Source: Zanthoxylum bungeanum (taxonomy: Eukaryota; Streptophyta; Magnoliopsida; Sapindales; Rutaceae). Taken from it: a DNA stretch of 64,000 nucleotides. The stretch is from NCBI GenBank assembly GCA_019454045.1, contig SKCR01018436.1:1-64000 (forward strand). Reading direction: 5' to 3'. Under the pieces are notes generated by a model, which worked only from the letters and a program-made list of their open reading frames with translations, did not search any database and was not told the DNA's origin. Positions 43,644 through 56,185 of the stretch are shown piece by piece. Positions within the stretch are counted from its first letter, which is position 1. Every line of letters begins with the position of its first letter. Both the position numbers and the translations under genes were made by a program.

Positions 43644-45813
43644 TGACCGGCGTAAACACACACGTAAAACGCAAGCGCACATATCGTTCAAGTAGTATAA
43701 AAATATCGATCCCACGAGGACTTAATTTCTACTGTTGTTATTAATTATTGATATTATTTATTTACAAATATCTAATTGAGGGAGAAGAGAATGATTGCTT
43801 GATTGATTTGGTTGAATGTAGATTTTCTCAATAAATAAATAAATAAAAAGACAAAAGAAAATACTAAGGAAAATAACAAAAGACACAAAGATCTAGGGTT
43901 GTGAATATTTCTAATATCTTTTAAAAGATGAAGTGATTATTTTATGTTTGTGTAATAAATCAGTTTACTAACCTAGAATACTAAATTATGCAAAAGCCTC
44001 TGTCGATGGTCAGACGCAAATACCCAGTTTAACCCAATTGAACCATATGTCTATGTCAACCAAATTATCTGGATTCATTAAGTTTAAGTTCCAATTATGG
44101 CTACCCCCGCTAGACAGGTATATGTCTATCCTGTAAGGAAATCTATTAAAGGGTAATCTATCCTCAAGGAAGATCGTGGGCTATTAAGTCTAAGGCCGAA
44201 ACCTAAAATCCCTATGTCTAGTTCATTTTAGATTTACCACATCAATCTTATTGGTGATCAGAAAACAAGAAGCATTAAGCTTAAGACTTAATAAGTAAAC
44301 CTTTAAATTACCCAAACTATAAAATAACCCCTTATAAACCAGTGATATTAGAATTCATCACAACCCCATATAACTAACACTTAACTAGGGCTAGTAAAAA
44401 CTTAAAAGTAAAAGACAAAAAATAAAAATACTGAAAAGTAAAAGACATAAGGTAAAAAACTGAAAGGTAAAATAAAATAAAATGCTAAGGTAAAAGGATC
44501 AACTTTTACTATTTACTATTTAGATATCACCCTTAATATAATATATTAACTTGTGATTCTTTTTCCAACCAGCCATATAGGCGGTAACCTGATTAAGTCA
44601 AATTAAGTCCAACCAGCCATAAAGGCGGAACCAAAATTAAATTACCAACCGACCAATCTGGCGGTATCCTTGATTAGTCAAGTTTAAACCAGATTTAAAT
44701 AGTGAATATATTATATTTAAGGGAGATTAATCTAAATAGTAACAGTAAAAGAATTACACTTCACCCTAGCTGGGGAAGTTACCTCCTCATTGTGAATAGT
44801 AAAAACTGTAAAAAAAAAAATAAAAGTAAAAAGTAAATTACTATTATTACAAAAATTAAAATTATTTACAAAACTAAAAAAAACTAAAAAAAAAAACTAA
44901 AAACTAAAAGAAACTAGAGAGAGAAACTCTCTCTTTACATCAAAGAGATGAGAGAGAGTGGTGCAACTAAAACTGAAATTTCGAGCTGAATTTATAGACG
45001 CGGATAGGCATCTGGCGTCGCGACGCTGAGGCCTTTGGCGTCGCTACGCTGACTTCGGTCGAAATGGCACGCTCTGGTTCGTCGGTTTGCAGATTCTGGA
45101 TAAGATGATAAGGTGACACATGACAGAGTGGTTGGGCTTCAATTATTGTGACACGTGGCGGCTTCTGATTGGTCGATGAGATTCTTATCCGCCACATGTC
45201 AGATAAGGATTAGAGACTCAATGATTGATGCTGACGTGGCGCTGACGTGGCGGTGACATGGCGGTGACGTGGGAAAGGACTGTCAGCACCGTAGGATCAC
45301 GACACGTGGCACGTTGTGATTGGCTGATGATGACATGGCGATGACGTGGCAGTTTGACTCGGTCAACCTGGTGATGTGGACGATAATGTGGCAATGACGT
45401 GGAGTGACACGTGGCACACGTGGCGATGGTGACTGTCGGCACCGTAGGATACTGACACGTGTCACGGCGCATGTTAGCAGATCGGCTGTGATGGTGACAC
45501 GGCGCACGGCGCACGTTAGCAAAGTCAAACTTTTCTCAGATTCTAACATGTGGACCCGGCGCACGTTAGCACTGTTCGGCGCACGTTAGGCGTCGCGACG
45601 CTTGAGGTCCTGGTGTCGCGACGCGGGAAATTACCAAAATACCATTTTCGTCCAATTTTCACTGTTTTGGCCCAAATCACCTCCAGAATGTCCTGAAACT
45701 TTATTTATCTACAAAATAACACAAAACACATCAAAATATTCACAAAACTCAATAAACTATACAAAATATTAGGTTAAATGAGTGGGAAATAGTGATAGAT
45801 TTACCACTCATCA
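43644..45813 (-). repeat. Element E 5' LTR
   Basis: Plus-strand ends TGACCGGCG and CCACTCATCA; colinear with the 3' LTR. TATA box at 44988-45000 and ACGTG cluster at 45140-45480. This copy would drive any element transcript, including the captured gene. Confidence 0.93.
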
Positions 45814-46091
45814 ACTGCTGACGACTCTGTGAATGGTCTGCTGGTGGTGGATCATTATCGGTTGCATCGTCGAATGTCGCCAAGAGATTGGTCTAAATGA
45901 TGAGGCCATCAGAATGACCATGGGGTCCTCGCTGTTGAGAAGTCCAAGTCATCTGCTCCAGTTGCCTCTAGTGGCTGGTGTTGGTGCTCTTTATTGTGAG
46001 GTTTTCCTCCCACAATGCTCGCAGTCGTTCTTAAAGTGCTGCCAGTTGAGCAGATACAGACTCAAGTGTGTTCTCGTTTCCAGAAGCCATG
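45814..46091 (-). pseudogene. Element F gag N-terminal part
   Basis: Minus-strand ATG at 46091 gives MASGNENTLESVSAQLAAL, then a stop and frame damage, then NLLATFDDATDNDPPPADHS leading into QSRQQ at the E insertion. It resumes at 37579 with PNNFPPVDPMHVTSSMPK. The start lies about 60 bases after the primer site, as expected for a Ty3/gypsy gag. The two halves together make a gag that is broken by stops even without E. Confidence 0.75.
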
Positions 46092-46149
46092 GTTGAACTA
46101 AGTGTTTAACGGTAGGTTAAGAGAGCTTTGCTTGCTATGAATCGCTAAG

Positions 46150-46167
46150 GGCCCAAAATGGGCGCCA
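46150..46167 (-). promoter_or_regulatory. Primer binding site of element F (TGGCGCC type)
   Basis: Minus strand TGGCGCCCATTTTGGGCC directly after the LTR. TGGCGCC starts are typical of plant Ty3/gypsy primer sites; the exact tRNA is not clear from this degraded copy. Confidence 0.6.
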
Positions 46168-46170
46168 AAT

Positions 46171-46662
46171 TATAGACGCTGAATTTTACCTTAGGCTTAT
46201 AATCGAGATTTTATATATTGTTGGCACCAGCGGTCCTACAAAATAAAGAAAAAGTGAGCGTGTAATAACTATCCACCGGTGTGGTGGATGCCATAGGCAC
46301 TCTGATGCTCATGTTAGTGATAGTGATGAGCATAAAATGGAGAAGAAAATTTCAACGGGTTACGTCGGTCTTCGTAGATTACCGTGAGGGCGGTAGACTA
46401 GTGTTTAAATGGCTATAAATGCTTTGAGAACTCAAGTGTGAGAGCCTAAGCTTGAATAGTTGAATCTTCAATGCCTCAATCCCTTACACCACGACTCCTT
46501 TTACAAGTTATGTAGTAGCGCATTTAGTCGGTTTAGGATTCCGTGGAAGTGTCATATTTCAATCCTATTTAGGAAAGAGTAGTAGAGTATGGACTGAATT
46601 TTGAGTGCTAGATATCCGGGATTTATGTGTAATCTTGTTATACTTGGATCACACCACTGTTT
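46171..46662 (-). repeat. Element F 5' LTR, part next to the primer site
   Basis: It continues at 56191-56594, giving an LTR of about 896 bp once element G and one target duplication are removed. A minus-strand TTTATAGC at about 46405-46420 could be its TATA box. No matching left LTR is visible beyond the integrase, so the far end of F is lost or lies elsewhere. Confidence 0.65.
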
Positions 46663-49119
46663 TGTTGGAGCAGTTGTGGAACCCCTAGGGTTGGATCGGT
46701 GCCCCGGGCAGTGGAAATGGGTCTAACCCATGGATATCACATATGGGTGTAATTTAAATCATTTAATGAAATACTACATTCCATTACGAGTGTATAAGAA
46801 AAAACCGGGACTGAATCGGAGTCCGGAAGCTCCCAAACGAAGTAAAACAAAATCGGCGAGCGCGAAGGGCGCCGCGTGCCTGAAGCACACGCGCTACAGT
46901 GCGTGCGTGCACTGTAGCACCCAAGTGCTGCTATTTTTTTTTTTTATTATTTTTTTTGTTTCATTTCCTTCCAGTGAGCTGAATGGATTAGGGTCTTTGA
47001 CCCTAATCTATTCCGGTCTTCCCTAAACACTTCAAAAACACCCAAAATTAATTTTTAATTTCAAAACCAACATAAACACATGTTATAGAATAAAAATCTA
47101 GTTTTTCAAAATATCAAACATTTTTCCAAAAACATAAATTTATTCTAAATACGCATTAGCGTAAATTTTGAATCCATTACACAAACCATTTTAGAATCCC
47201 AATTACGAAATGTCCCGTGAACAATTCTAGTCCACCTAAAAGTGGTCAAGTGAATCTAAATGGTAGCCATAGCTCTAAGCTTTAATCTAGAGTTCCAAAC
47301 TCTAATTAATTGTTCCATGTCAAACATGAACATCTTTGACCTAATTACAAGCATGTTGTGTTTATACTTCTAAAGTATCCTAACACAATTGATTAGCCTT
47401 ATTCAACATTAAACTATGTGATCATGAATCTAATACACAAATAAACTTATCTTTGGAGAAGATCAAACATTACCTAGTAAGATTGATGCAAGATCCAATC
47501 TACTTCTCCTTGTTGAAATTGTTGAAGAACCTCCAAGGTGTGCAAGCTTGACTTCAAGATCCAATCTTGTTTCCAATGCTTCCAAGCTTCACTTCAAGAT
47601 TCAATCTTGATTTCTCCTAGATGAAATGTTGTAGAGACCTCACAAGCTTCTCTAAACACTTCTCTAACTTAGGCTAATCTCTCAAGAATTTTCTTATGCT
47701 TGTATTTGAACTTGTAATTAAAACCTTCCTAAAGCTTGCTATTTATAGCAAGACTTAGGCAATTTTTAATTAATAAAAGTTTTAATCAACTTTTAAGTGT
47801 GCTTAATCTAATTTATCCAAATATGTATAATTAGGTGTGACTAATCTCCATTGTCTCCCACTTAGATTTAATCCAATTGAATCAAGCCAAGGATTAGGAA
47901 ATGGATTAGTTAAATGTTTGCCACCTTGATTTAATCCAATTAAATCAAGCCAAAACCACATATTATTACATACTTACAATTACCATAATATCCTCAAATG
48001 GTAGAGATAATTATGATTTTACAATTAAGCCTTTGTGTAATTATTGAATTAATCCAATTAGGTCAAAGTAAATAATCAATGTTATCCAATAACACTTGAT
48101 TATCTTAGTTGATAATTATAATATCGAATATTATATTTTATCAAAAATAATCGGCTACCCAAATTCTCAACGAGTACACTTCATATTGGGACTCTCTAAG
48201 TTCAGATACGTTCGTCATATAAGCCTAGATAATATGTACGCAATTCGGCCATCTCCGAATTCGCGAAGAACACGAACGACCTTTCTGAACTATACAAGTC
48301 GAGGTCATCACATATGTTTAACAATCCCTCCGTCGTAGGCTATCCGAGTTGTGCTTAGGAAACATAGAATATATCGTCAAGTTTCCAAGACGCACATCTC
48401 ATGTCGACATGTCCACGATTCTTCATAACCGATGCGATCCACCCTAGGTGATCGACTTTGGCCAAAGATTTAAGAATTGTGACTTTACTAACATGGATAC
48501 CTAAACCTCTTATGGTACACATACGGGCCGACGGATCCTATCTTGCTTCACACTTGATTACTGTGTGCATCGGTCCACACCCAACAAACATCTAGAGGTC
48601 AGACCATGAACGGTTTCTGACAGACATGGCATCTAAGTGTGAAGGATCTCACACAAAATCAATGCTATCCTATAGTCAAAGGATTACATATGCTACTCGA
48701 CTCGAGGAGATTCCTATTGATGGTGGTGTGTACTTCCAACTATTAGGAATCACCTGTGAGTCATTCAGTATTCACTCCAACGAATACCCACATGTCTATA
48801 TGAGTTTCCAAAACTTATGGTACATCGCGTTAAACCATTGGAACTCCAATTCCAATATACGACATGTGCTAGTCTTCTAGGTTATAGGAATTCGACCGTA
48901 TTCCAAAACCAACGACTAGGAATATTTACTTTAAGAATAGTTTACACCTAGTGTCAAAACTATTCTAAGGTCGATGTCATTCTTAGCATAACGATACATC
49001 AATTTAATACGCGTAATGACAATACCATTAATAGGGTATGAAATGAAAAATATAGTTATTTTATTAATAAATAATAAAATGTACAATTCGGATTGGCACT
49101 CGAAGCACCAACTCCATCA
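46663..49119 (-). repeat. Element G 3' LTR
   Basis: Colinear with 53733-56185. It includes a GC-rich segment at about 46850-46925 (GGCGCCGCGTG, then CACACGCGCTAC and GTGCGTGCACTGTAGCACC) with short inverted repeats, followed by a T-run, and a nucleotide-skewed direct repeat TCAAGATCCAATCTTG near 47550-47620. Confidence 0.95.
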
Positions 49120-49130
49120 AACTCCCACTT
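49120..49130 (-). promoter_or_regulatory. Polypurine tract of element G
   Basis: Minus strand AAGTGGGAGTT directly before the 3' LTR (TGATGGAGTTGG); typical copia tract. It begins a few bases after the polyprotein stop. Confidence 0.85.
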
Positions 49131-49132
49131 GC

Positions 49133-50572
49133 TTAGTGCCAATTTGGATGGTACCGTAGTCCCATCTCCTCCACATGTTTATCGAATAACTGAGAAGGTA
49201 AGGCTTTTGTTAGCGGGTCTGCTATGTTGTCTTGTCTTTAAACCTTTAAGATCACTATGTCTTTTCTTTCAATTATCTCTCTAATTATGCGGTATTTCCT
49301 TTCCACGTGTTTAGACTTGGAATGCGCCCTCGGCTCCTTAGCCTGCCCGATGGCTCCGTTATTATCACAATATAATGGGATCGAATCCGTAATACTAGGC
49401 ACAACGCCAAGTTCTGTGATAAAATTTCTAATCCAAACAGCTTCTTTAGCAGCTTCTGAAGCCGCTATAAATTCCGCCTCAGTGGTGGAATCAGCTGTTG
49501 AGCCTTGCTTTGAACAACGCCAACTAATTGCACCACCGTTAAGGGTAAATATGTATCCTGATGTAGATTTTCTATCATCTGGATCTCCCTGGAAGTCGGA
49601 GTCTGTATAACCCTTAACTTGTAGCTCATTTTCTCCATATATCAGAAACTTATCCTTGGTGCCTTTAAGATATTTTAGGATATGTTTCACGGCTGTCCAA
49701 TGATCATTACCTGGATCAGATTGATATCGGCTGGTCACACTGACGTCGAAACTGATGTCAGGTCTAGTACATAACATAGCATATATTATACTTCCAATAC
49801 AAGAAGCATATGGCAGGTTAGACATCATAACTCTCTCTTCCTCAGTTTGAGGTGCCATTTTCTTCAAAAGATGTATGCCGTATTGGAAAGGTACATTTGC
49901 TGTCTTGCAGTTGGTAAAACTGTACCTTTCTAACATTTTGTCTATGTAAGTCGATTGTGACAACCTTATAAGCTTCCTGACTCTATCTCGGTAGAGCCTT
50001 ATACCTAGTATATAGGAAGCTTCACCCATATCTTTCATGGAGAAGTTCTTGCAAAGGTAGGCTTTCACACTTTGCATCATCCCTATATCATTTCCTATGA
50101 TAAGGATGTCATCTATATACAAGACTAAGAAAACTATCATGCTCCCACTAACTTTCTTATAAACACATGGTTCTTCCTCATTTTTTATGAATCCGGATAA
50201 TCTAATTATCTCATCAAAACAACGATTCCAGCTTCGGGATGCCTGTTTAAGTCTATAAATAGACTTTTGGAGCTTACAAACCAAGTTTGAAGTCTCACTG
50301 GATATGAAACCCTCTGGTTGTTCCATATAGATATCCTCTTCAAGGAATCCATTTAGGTTTCTTATTAAAGTTTCTTCATAGTCAATCCCAGGACGTTGAG
50401 TGTAACTTTTCGCTACCAGTCGGGCCTTAAAGGTTTCCACCTTTCCATCGGGCCCTCGCTTCCTTTTGTAAACCCATTTACAACCAATAGGTTTAACTCC
50501 TTCAGGAAGTTCAACTAAGTCCCAGACTTGATTGGCATGCATTGAATCCATTTCGGATTTCATGGCTTCCTG
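49133..50572 (-). pseudogene. Element G reverse transcriptase / RNase H
   Basis: It starts after the TGA at 50573-50575 ([20 protein letters not shown]). The copia reverse transcriptase is readable without shifts: [46 protein letters not shown], catalytic YIDD in [13 protein letters not shown], then [17 protein letters not shown]. RNase H follows: [37 protein letters not shown] and YCDNNGAI, with its acidic residues present. A TAA at 49238-49240 interrupts just before DNIADPLTKALPSQLFDKH. The natural C-terminus (RYHPNWH, stop TAA at 49133) is 13 bases from the LTR. Confidence 0.93.
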
Positions 50573-52084
50573 TCATTTTCCCGAATCGAAATCCAATATC
50601 GCTTCCTTATACGTAGTCGGATCTGTTTCCTCTAAGAGGATAACATCAAGGCTCACATCATATGTTAAAAACAGTCTCTCAGGAGGCCTTGATATTCTAT
50701 TCGACTTACGTAGAACCTGTGTTGTAGATCCTTCACCTAGTTGGATCTCTGGTTCCATCTCAGGTTCCTTAATGTTGGGATCAAACTCATCAAGTTTAAT
50801 CTCTCTACAATTCTCACTTTCTCTCAAAAATTGCTTTTCAAGAAAAGTTGCAAAACGAACAACAAATACATTTCGTTGTTCGGAATCGTAGAATTGATAT
50901 CCCATGGAATTATCAGGATATCCAACGAACCTATATTTAGACCCTATGGGTGCTAGTTTATCACGCTGCGCAATTCTAACGTATGCAGGACAACCCCAAA
51001 TCTTTAAATGATTAAGACTTGGATTTATACCGAACCATATCTGATAGAGGGTCGTAGAAACAGCTTTCGATGGAACCCTATTAAGTATGTAGGCAGCAGT
51101 TTGTAAAGCGTAACCCGAAAGGTAATAAGGGAGATATGTATAGCTCATCATGGATCGCACTATATCCAATAAAGTATGATTTCTATGCTCAGACACGCCA
51201 TTGTGCTGAGGTGTTCCTGGTGGGCTATATTGGGCGAGAATTCCATTCTCCCTTAAATAATTTCTGAATTCTTCACTCATGTATTCACCACCTCGATCTG
51301 ATCTAAGGCACTTGATGAATTTACTGGTTTGTTTTTCTACTTTGTTTCGGAATATTTTGAACTTGTCAAATGTTTCCGACTTATGTTTCATCAGATAGAC
51401 ATATCCATATCTAGACTTGTCATCTGTGGAAGTCACAAAGTATGTGGAACCATCATGAGCGGCATGATTTAATTGACCATACACATCACTGTGTATTAGC
51501 TCCAGTAAATCTCCAACACGGTGTCCAACACCTTGAAATGGGGCCTTTGTCATCTTTCCTTGGATACATGACTCACAAATCAGATAAGGATCTAAGGTAA
51601 GATTTTCAATCAAACCATCCTTCACCAATTTGGATAGACGTCTAACACTTATATGGCCCAATCTCATATGCCATAATTCAGTATTATTTAGTTCAGACTT
51701 CCTACTTGTATTTTTCTCTTTATTAAAGACATCTCTACATGTTTCCAAAACATAATGACCGTTTGATAAAGAACATTCAAGTTTTAATAAATTTTCTTTA
51801 TCATACAAACATAAAGTTTCATCCTTAATGTTTATTTTATATCCCTCTTTATCTAATATAGGCAGTGATATTATTTGTCTAATAAGTGAGGGAACATAAT
51901 AAAAGTCATGCAAATCTAATTTACATCCATTTGGAAGATCTAGAACAACAGTTCATATGGCTTTGACATCCAATGTCTCGCCATTGTCAACTCTAAGCTG
52001 GATCTCCCCTTTATTCAGCCTTCGTTTAACCCTCATTTCCTGCAGAGAATTACAAATATGAGTGGGACTGCCAGTGTCTAACAC
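50573..52084 (-). pseudogene. Element G protease and integrase
   Basis: Protease: VLDTGSPTHIC directly after the TGA at 52085 (position of the expected Trp), then LRVDNGETLDVKAI and a TGA at 51953-51955. GAG-pre-integrase zinc region: ELWHMRLGHI and CESCIQGKMTKAPF (HHCC). Integrase core: IHSDVYGQL (Asp), SDRGGEYMSEEF (Asp) and GVSEHRNHTLLDIV (Glu), so the D,D,E residues are all kept. The C-terminal linker runs through SNRISRPPERLFL to DFDSGK, where TGA 50573-50575 replaces the expected Trp. Confidence 0.92.
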
Positions 52085-52966
52085 TCATCCACTATTTGCA
52101 TCTAAGGCTAATGAGATGTCAATAATTGGAAAAATACAAAGCGTACCTGAGGGTTCTGTTTTAAGCTCTGGACAGTCCTTCTTCCAATGTCCAGACTTCT
52201 TGCATTGTAGACATTGATCACGAGCTACTTTCGGTTTTGCGCCTTTGCGCTTCTTGGAGTTTTTTTTTTTTGATATCTTCTTCTTCCCCATCTTAATTTT
52301 CTTTGACTTCCCAGAAGTCTTTGAAGAGCCAGCTCCACCATGGAGATACAATGTGGGGTTGCCTTTCTTCAAATCTTGATCCGCCGTGCGTAGCATGTTA
52401 TGAAGTTCTTCGTATGTGGCTTGCATCGAATGCATATGGAAATTCAATACAAAACCATCATAATAACCAGGCAAAGAAGACAGAATCAAATTACGGCCTA
52501 GCCTTTCATCAAACACAATGCCCTGTCGTTCAAGATATCGAATTTGGTCAATCATGTTCAAAACATGAGTGCTGACAGCTCCTCCCTCCTTGAGTTCAAC
52601 ACGGAACAATTCCTTAGACCTTCGATAAAGTTCCATCTCTTGATTTGCCTCGAACAACTCCTTGAGTGTTCGCATGATGCTCCAAGCATCCGGTACTTCA
52701 ATGTACTGTCTCAGCAAATCTGGAACCATCGATCCCAAGATGTAGGATTTCACCTTCAGGTTATCATCCTTCCATCTATCAAATGTTTCTCACTCTTCTG
52801 GAGTGGAGTCAGGATCGATCTCAACAGGCAGTGGATTGATCGTGACATAAGTCGACTTTTCATACTCCAAGACAAGACGCATGTTCATTTGCCATTCGAA
52901 ATAGTTCTCGGCTCATTTTAGCTTATTAGAATCCAAAAGTTTCATCAATGGATTAGCGGCAGCCAT
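52085..52966 (-). pseudogene. Element G gag
   Basis: ATG 52966 (MAAANPLMKLLDSNKLK) is followed by TGA 52913-52915 at a conserved Trp position (AENYFEWQMNMRLVLEYE continues). The capsid region reads on through YIEVPDAWSIMRTLKELFEA, SKELFRVELKEGG, LGRNLILSSLPGYYDGFV to a Lys-rich stretch (KKIKMGKKKISKKKNSKKRK) and the knuckle CLQCKKSGHWKKDC, which binds the RNA genome. Protease follows in frame. The start was chosen because it directly precedes the gag N-terminal homology and no closer in-frame ATG fits. Confidence 0.92.
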
Positions 52967-53163
52967 CTACAAGACAACATTTTTGAGTAGTAGCAGAATA
53001 ATTTTCATTTCAAAAGTGATAACACTAATTGATTATGGAATTTTAAATCTATCAGTGCCATCCCACTACTTTACGTAATTCTGTAATCTCCCTTAACAAA
53101 AAAATAGAAATTTGACTATCCAAATTTCATAGCGAGAAGTGGATCCCATGATATTTACTCCAG

Positions 53164-53464
53164 CCTCACACTAATGACGATATTGGCCTTTGTAAACTCA
53201 TTAGGTAGACCTTCAAGGTCAATCACTTCATGTGACTCCTGGTTTGGTCCTGAACCGTTTCTTATCCTCACACTAATGACGATATTGGATTAAGACGTGT
53301 TCTAGGTGTATACTTGTCAATGTGCATTAATGAGCTTCGTATGTACACCCTCACACTAATGACGATATTGGGTGACTACGTTAACTCATCACGCTACATC
53401 TAATGTTTTACCGGAGCGACCTAAGTTCCGAGCACTTATACCCTCACACTAATGACGATACTGG
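53164..53464 (-). repeat. Four copies of a 23-nt direct repeat in the G leader
   Basis: Copies at 53164-53186, 53266-53288, 53349-53371 and 53442-53464 (core CACTAATGACGATATTGG, with one T-to-C change in the last), spaced 83-102 bases with unrelated sequence between. They lie between the primer site and gag, where packaging signals are usually found. Confidence 0.85.
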
Positions 53465-53715
53465 ATATAAGTAGTAAGAACTCATTCATCTCCGTATTGA
53501 CAAGACGGACCATCCAATAATGCTCCAACATTATTAATACTATTACTTAAAAGTAATCACCTAATCACGGGAGATTTATGACAATCAAGTCATTAACTTA
53601 ATTAGGTCAAAGTTTTAATTTAAAACATGCAATACATATCTAATATGTCTTATGCATAATTAAATTAAAATTGCTATGGCATAGATTCAAAATATGTGTT
53701 TTGTGGTTAAGCCTT

Positions 53716-53729
53716 TGCTACTGATACCA
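53716..53729 (-). promoter_or_regulatory. Primer binding site of element G (initiator Met tRNA)
   Basis: Minus strand TGGTATCAGTAGC, three bases after the 5' LTR. The first nine bases match the copia Met-tRNA site. Confidence 0.88.
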
Positions 53730-53732
53730 TTC

Positions 53733-56185
53733 TGTTGGAGCAGTTGTGGAACGCCAAGGGTCGGATCGATGCCCCGGGCAGCGGAAATGGGTCTAACCCA
53801 TGGATATCAATTATGGGTGTAATTTTAAATCATTTAATGAAATACTACATTCCATTACGAGTGTATAGGAAAAAACCGGGACTAAATCGGAGTCTGAAAG
53901 CTCCCAAACGAAGCAAAACAAAATCGGCGCGCGCGAAGGGCGCCGCGTGCGTGAAGCACACGCGCTACTGTGTGCGCGTGCACTGTAGCACCCAGGTGCT
54001 GCTATTTTTTTTTATATTTTTTTTTGTTTCATTTCCTTTTGCATTCAGCTCACATTCCAGTGAGCTGAATGGATTAGGGTCTTTGACCCTAATCAATTCC
54101 GGTCTTCCCTACACACATCAAAAACACCCAAAATTAATTTTTAATTTCAAAACCAACATAAGCACATGTTATAAAATAAAAATCTAGTTTTTCAAAATAT
54201 CAAATATTTTTCCAAAAAACATAAATTTATTCTAAATACGCATTAGCGTAAATTTTGAATCCATTACACAAACCATTTTAGAATCCCAATTACGAAATGT
54301 CCCGTGAACAATTCTAGTCCACCTAAGGGTGGTCAAGTGAATCTAGAATGGTAACCATATCTCTAAGCTTTAATCTAGAGTTCCAAACTCTAATTAATTG
54401 TTCCATGTCAAACATGAACATCTTTGACCTAATTACAAGCATGTTGTGTTTATACTTCTAAAGTATCCTAACACAATTGATTAGCCTTATTCAACATTAA
54501 ACTATGTGATCATGCATCTAATACACAAATAAACATTAACTAGTAAGCTTGATACAAGATCCAATCTACTTCTCCTTGTTGAAATTTTTGAAGAGCCTCC
54601 AAGGTGTGCAAGCTTGACTTCAAGATCCAATCTTGTTTCTAATGCTTCCAAGCTTCACTTCAAGATCCAATCTTGATTTCTCCTAGATGAAATGTTGTAG
54701 AGACCTCACAAGCTTCTCTAAACACTTCTCTAACTTAGGCTAATCTCTCAAGAATTTTCTTATGCTTGTATTTCAACTTGTAATTAAAACATTCCTAAAG
54801 CTTGCTATTTATAGCAAAACTTAGGCAATTTTTAATTAATAAAAGTTGTAATCAACTTTTAAGTGGGCTTAATCTAATTTGTCCAAATATGTATAATTAG
54901 GTGTGACTAATCTCCATTGTCTCCCACTTAGATTTAATCAAATTAAATCAAGCCAATGATTATGAAATGGATTAGTTAAATGTTTGCCACCTTGATTTAA
55001 TCCAATTAAATCAAGCCAAAACCACCTATTATTACATACTTACAATTACCATAATATCCTCAAATGGTAGAGATAATAATGATTTTACAATTAAGCCCTT
55101 GTGTAATTATTGAATTAATCCAATTAGGTCAAAGTAAATAATCAATGTTATCCAATAACACTTGATTATCTTAGTTGATAATTATAATATCGAATATTAT
55201 ATTTTATCAAAAATAATCGGCTACCCAAATGCTCAACGAGTACACTTAATATTGGGACTCTCTAAGTTTAGATACGTTCGTCATATAAGCCTAGCTAATA
55301 TGTACGCAATTCAGCCACCTCCGAATTCGCGAAGAACACGAACGGCCTTTCTGAACTATACAAGTAGAGGTCATCACATATGTTTAACAATCCCTCCGTC
55401 GTAGGCTATCCGAGTTGTGCTTAGGAAACATAGAATATACCGTCAAGTTTCCAAGACGCACATCTCATGTCAACATGTCCACGATTCTTCATAACTGATG
55501 CGATCCACCCTAGGTGATCGACTTTGGCCAAAGATTTAAGAATCGTGACTTTACTAACATGGATACCTAAACCCCTTATAGTACACATACGAGCCGACGG
55601 ATCCAATCTTGCTTCGCACTTGATTACTGTGTGCATCGGTCCACACCCAACAAACATCTAGAGGCCAGACCATGAAAGGTTTCTGACATACATGGCATCT
55701 AAGTGTGAAGGATCTCACACAAAATCAATGTTATCCTATAGTCAAAGGATTACATATGCTACTCGACTCGAGGAGATTCCTATTGACGGTGGTGTGTACT
55801 TCCAACTATTAGGAATCACATGTGAGTCATTCAGTATTCGCTCCAACGAATACCCACATGTCTATGCGAGTTTCCAAAACTCATGGTACATTGCGTTAAA
55901 CCATTGGAACTCCAATTCCAATATACGACATGTGCTAGTCTTCTAGGTTATAGGAATTCGACCGTATTCTAAAACCAACGACTAGGAATATTTACTTTAA
56001 GAATAGTTTACACCTAGTGTCAAAACTATTCTAAGGTCGATGTCATTCTTAGCATAACGATACATCAATTTAATACGCGTAATGACAATACCATTAATAG
56101 GGTATGAAATGAAAAATATAGTTATTTTATTAATAAATAATAAAATGTACAATTCGGATTGGCACTCAAAGCACCAACTTCATCA
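53733..56185 (-). repeat. Element G 5' LTR
   Basis: Colinear with 46663-49119, with small indels (for example the other copy has about 20 extra bases near 47452-47475, while this one has extra bases near 54040-54060). Confidence 0.95.

Larger units (their letters stand above)
37585..45813 (-). mobile_element. Element E: Athila-like non-autonomous LTR element with a captured LOG-like gene
   Basis: Plus-strand ends are TGATCGGCG (37585) and CCACTCATCA (45813); flanking duplications are GCTGC (37580-37584) and ACTGC (45814-45818), one mismatch. LTRs are 37585-39741 (2157 bp) and 43644-45813 (2170 bp). On the minus strand the order is 5' LTR, Asp-tRNA-type primer site, gag-like frame, LOG-like coding sequence, A+T-rich region, purine tract, 3' LTR. 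No protease, reverse transcriptase, RNase H or integrase is visible. The F gag frame reads on across the insertion (QSRQQPNNFPP), confirming the boundaries. Confidence 0.9.
46663..56185 (-). mobile_element. Element G: Ty1/copia retrotransposon nested in F LTR
   Basis: Plus-strand ends are TGTTGGAGCAG (46663) and CTTCATCA (56185), with a perfect 5-bp duplication TGTTT (46658-46662, 56186-56190). LTRs are 46663-49119 (2457 bp) and 53733-56185 (2453 bp), internal part 4613 bp. The gene order on the minus strand is gag, protease, integrase, reverse transcriptase, RNase H in one continuous frame of 1278 codons (52966 to 49133) with five in-frame stops and no frameshift. By eye the first ~215 bp of the LTRs differ at about 16 sites. 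The integrase wording (YGYVYLMKHKSE, RSDRGGEY, PPGTPQHNGVSE) resembles BARE-1/Angela-type copia. Confidence 0.95.

Noticed and set aside
53164..53464. Regularly spaced 23-nt repeats resembling a small CRISPR array
   Set aside because: The locus is inside the leader of a plant copia element, spacers are unequal and long, and there are no cas genes. Treated as leader repeats.
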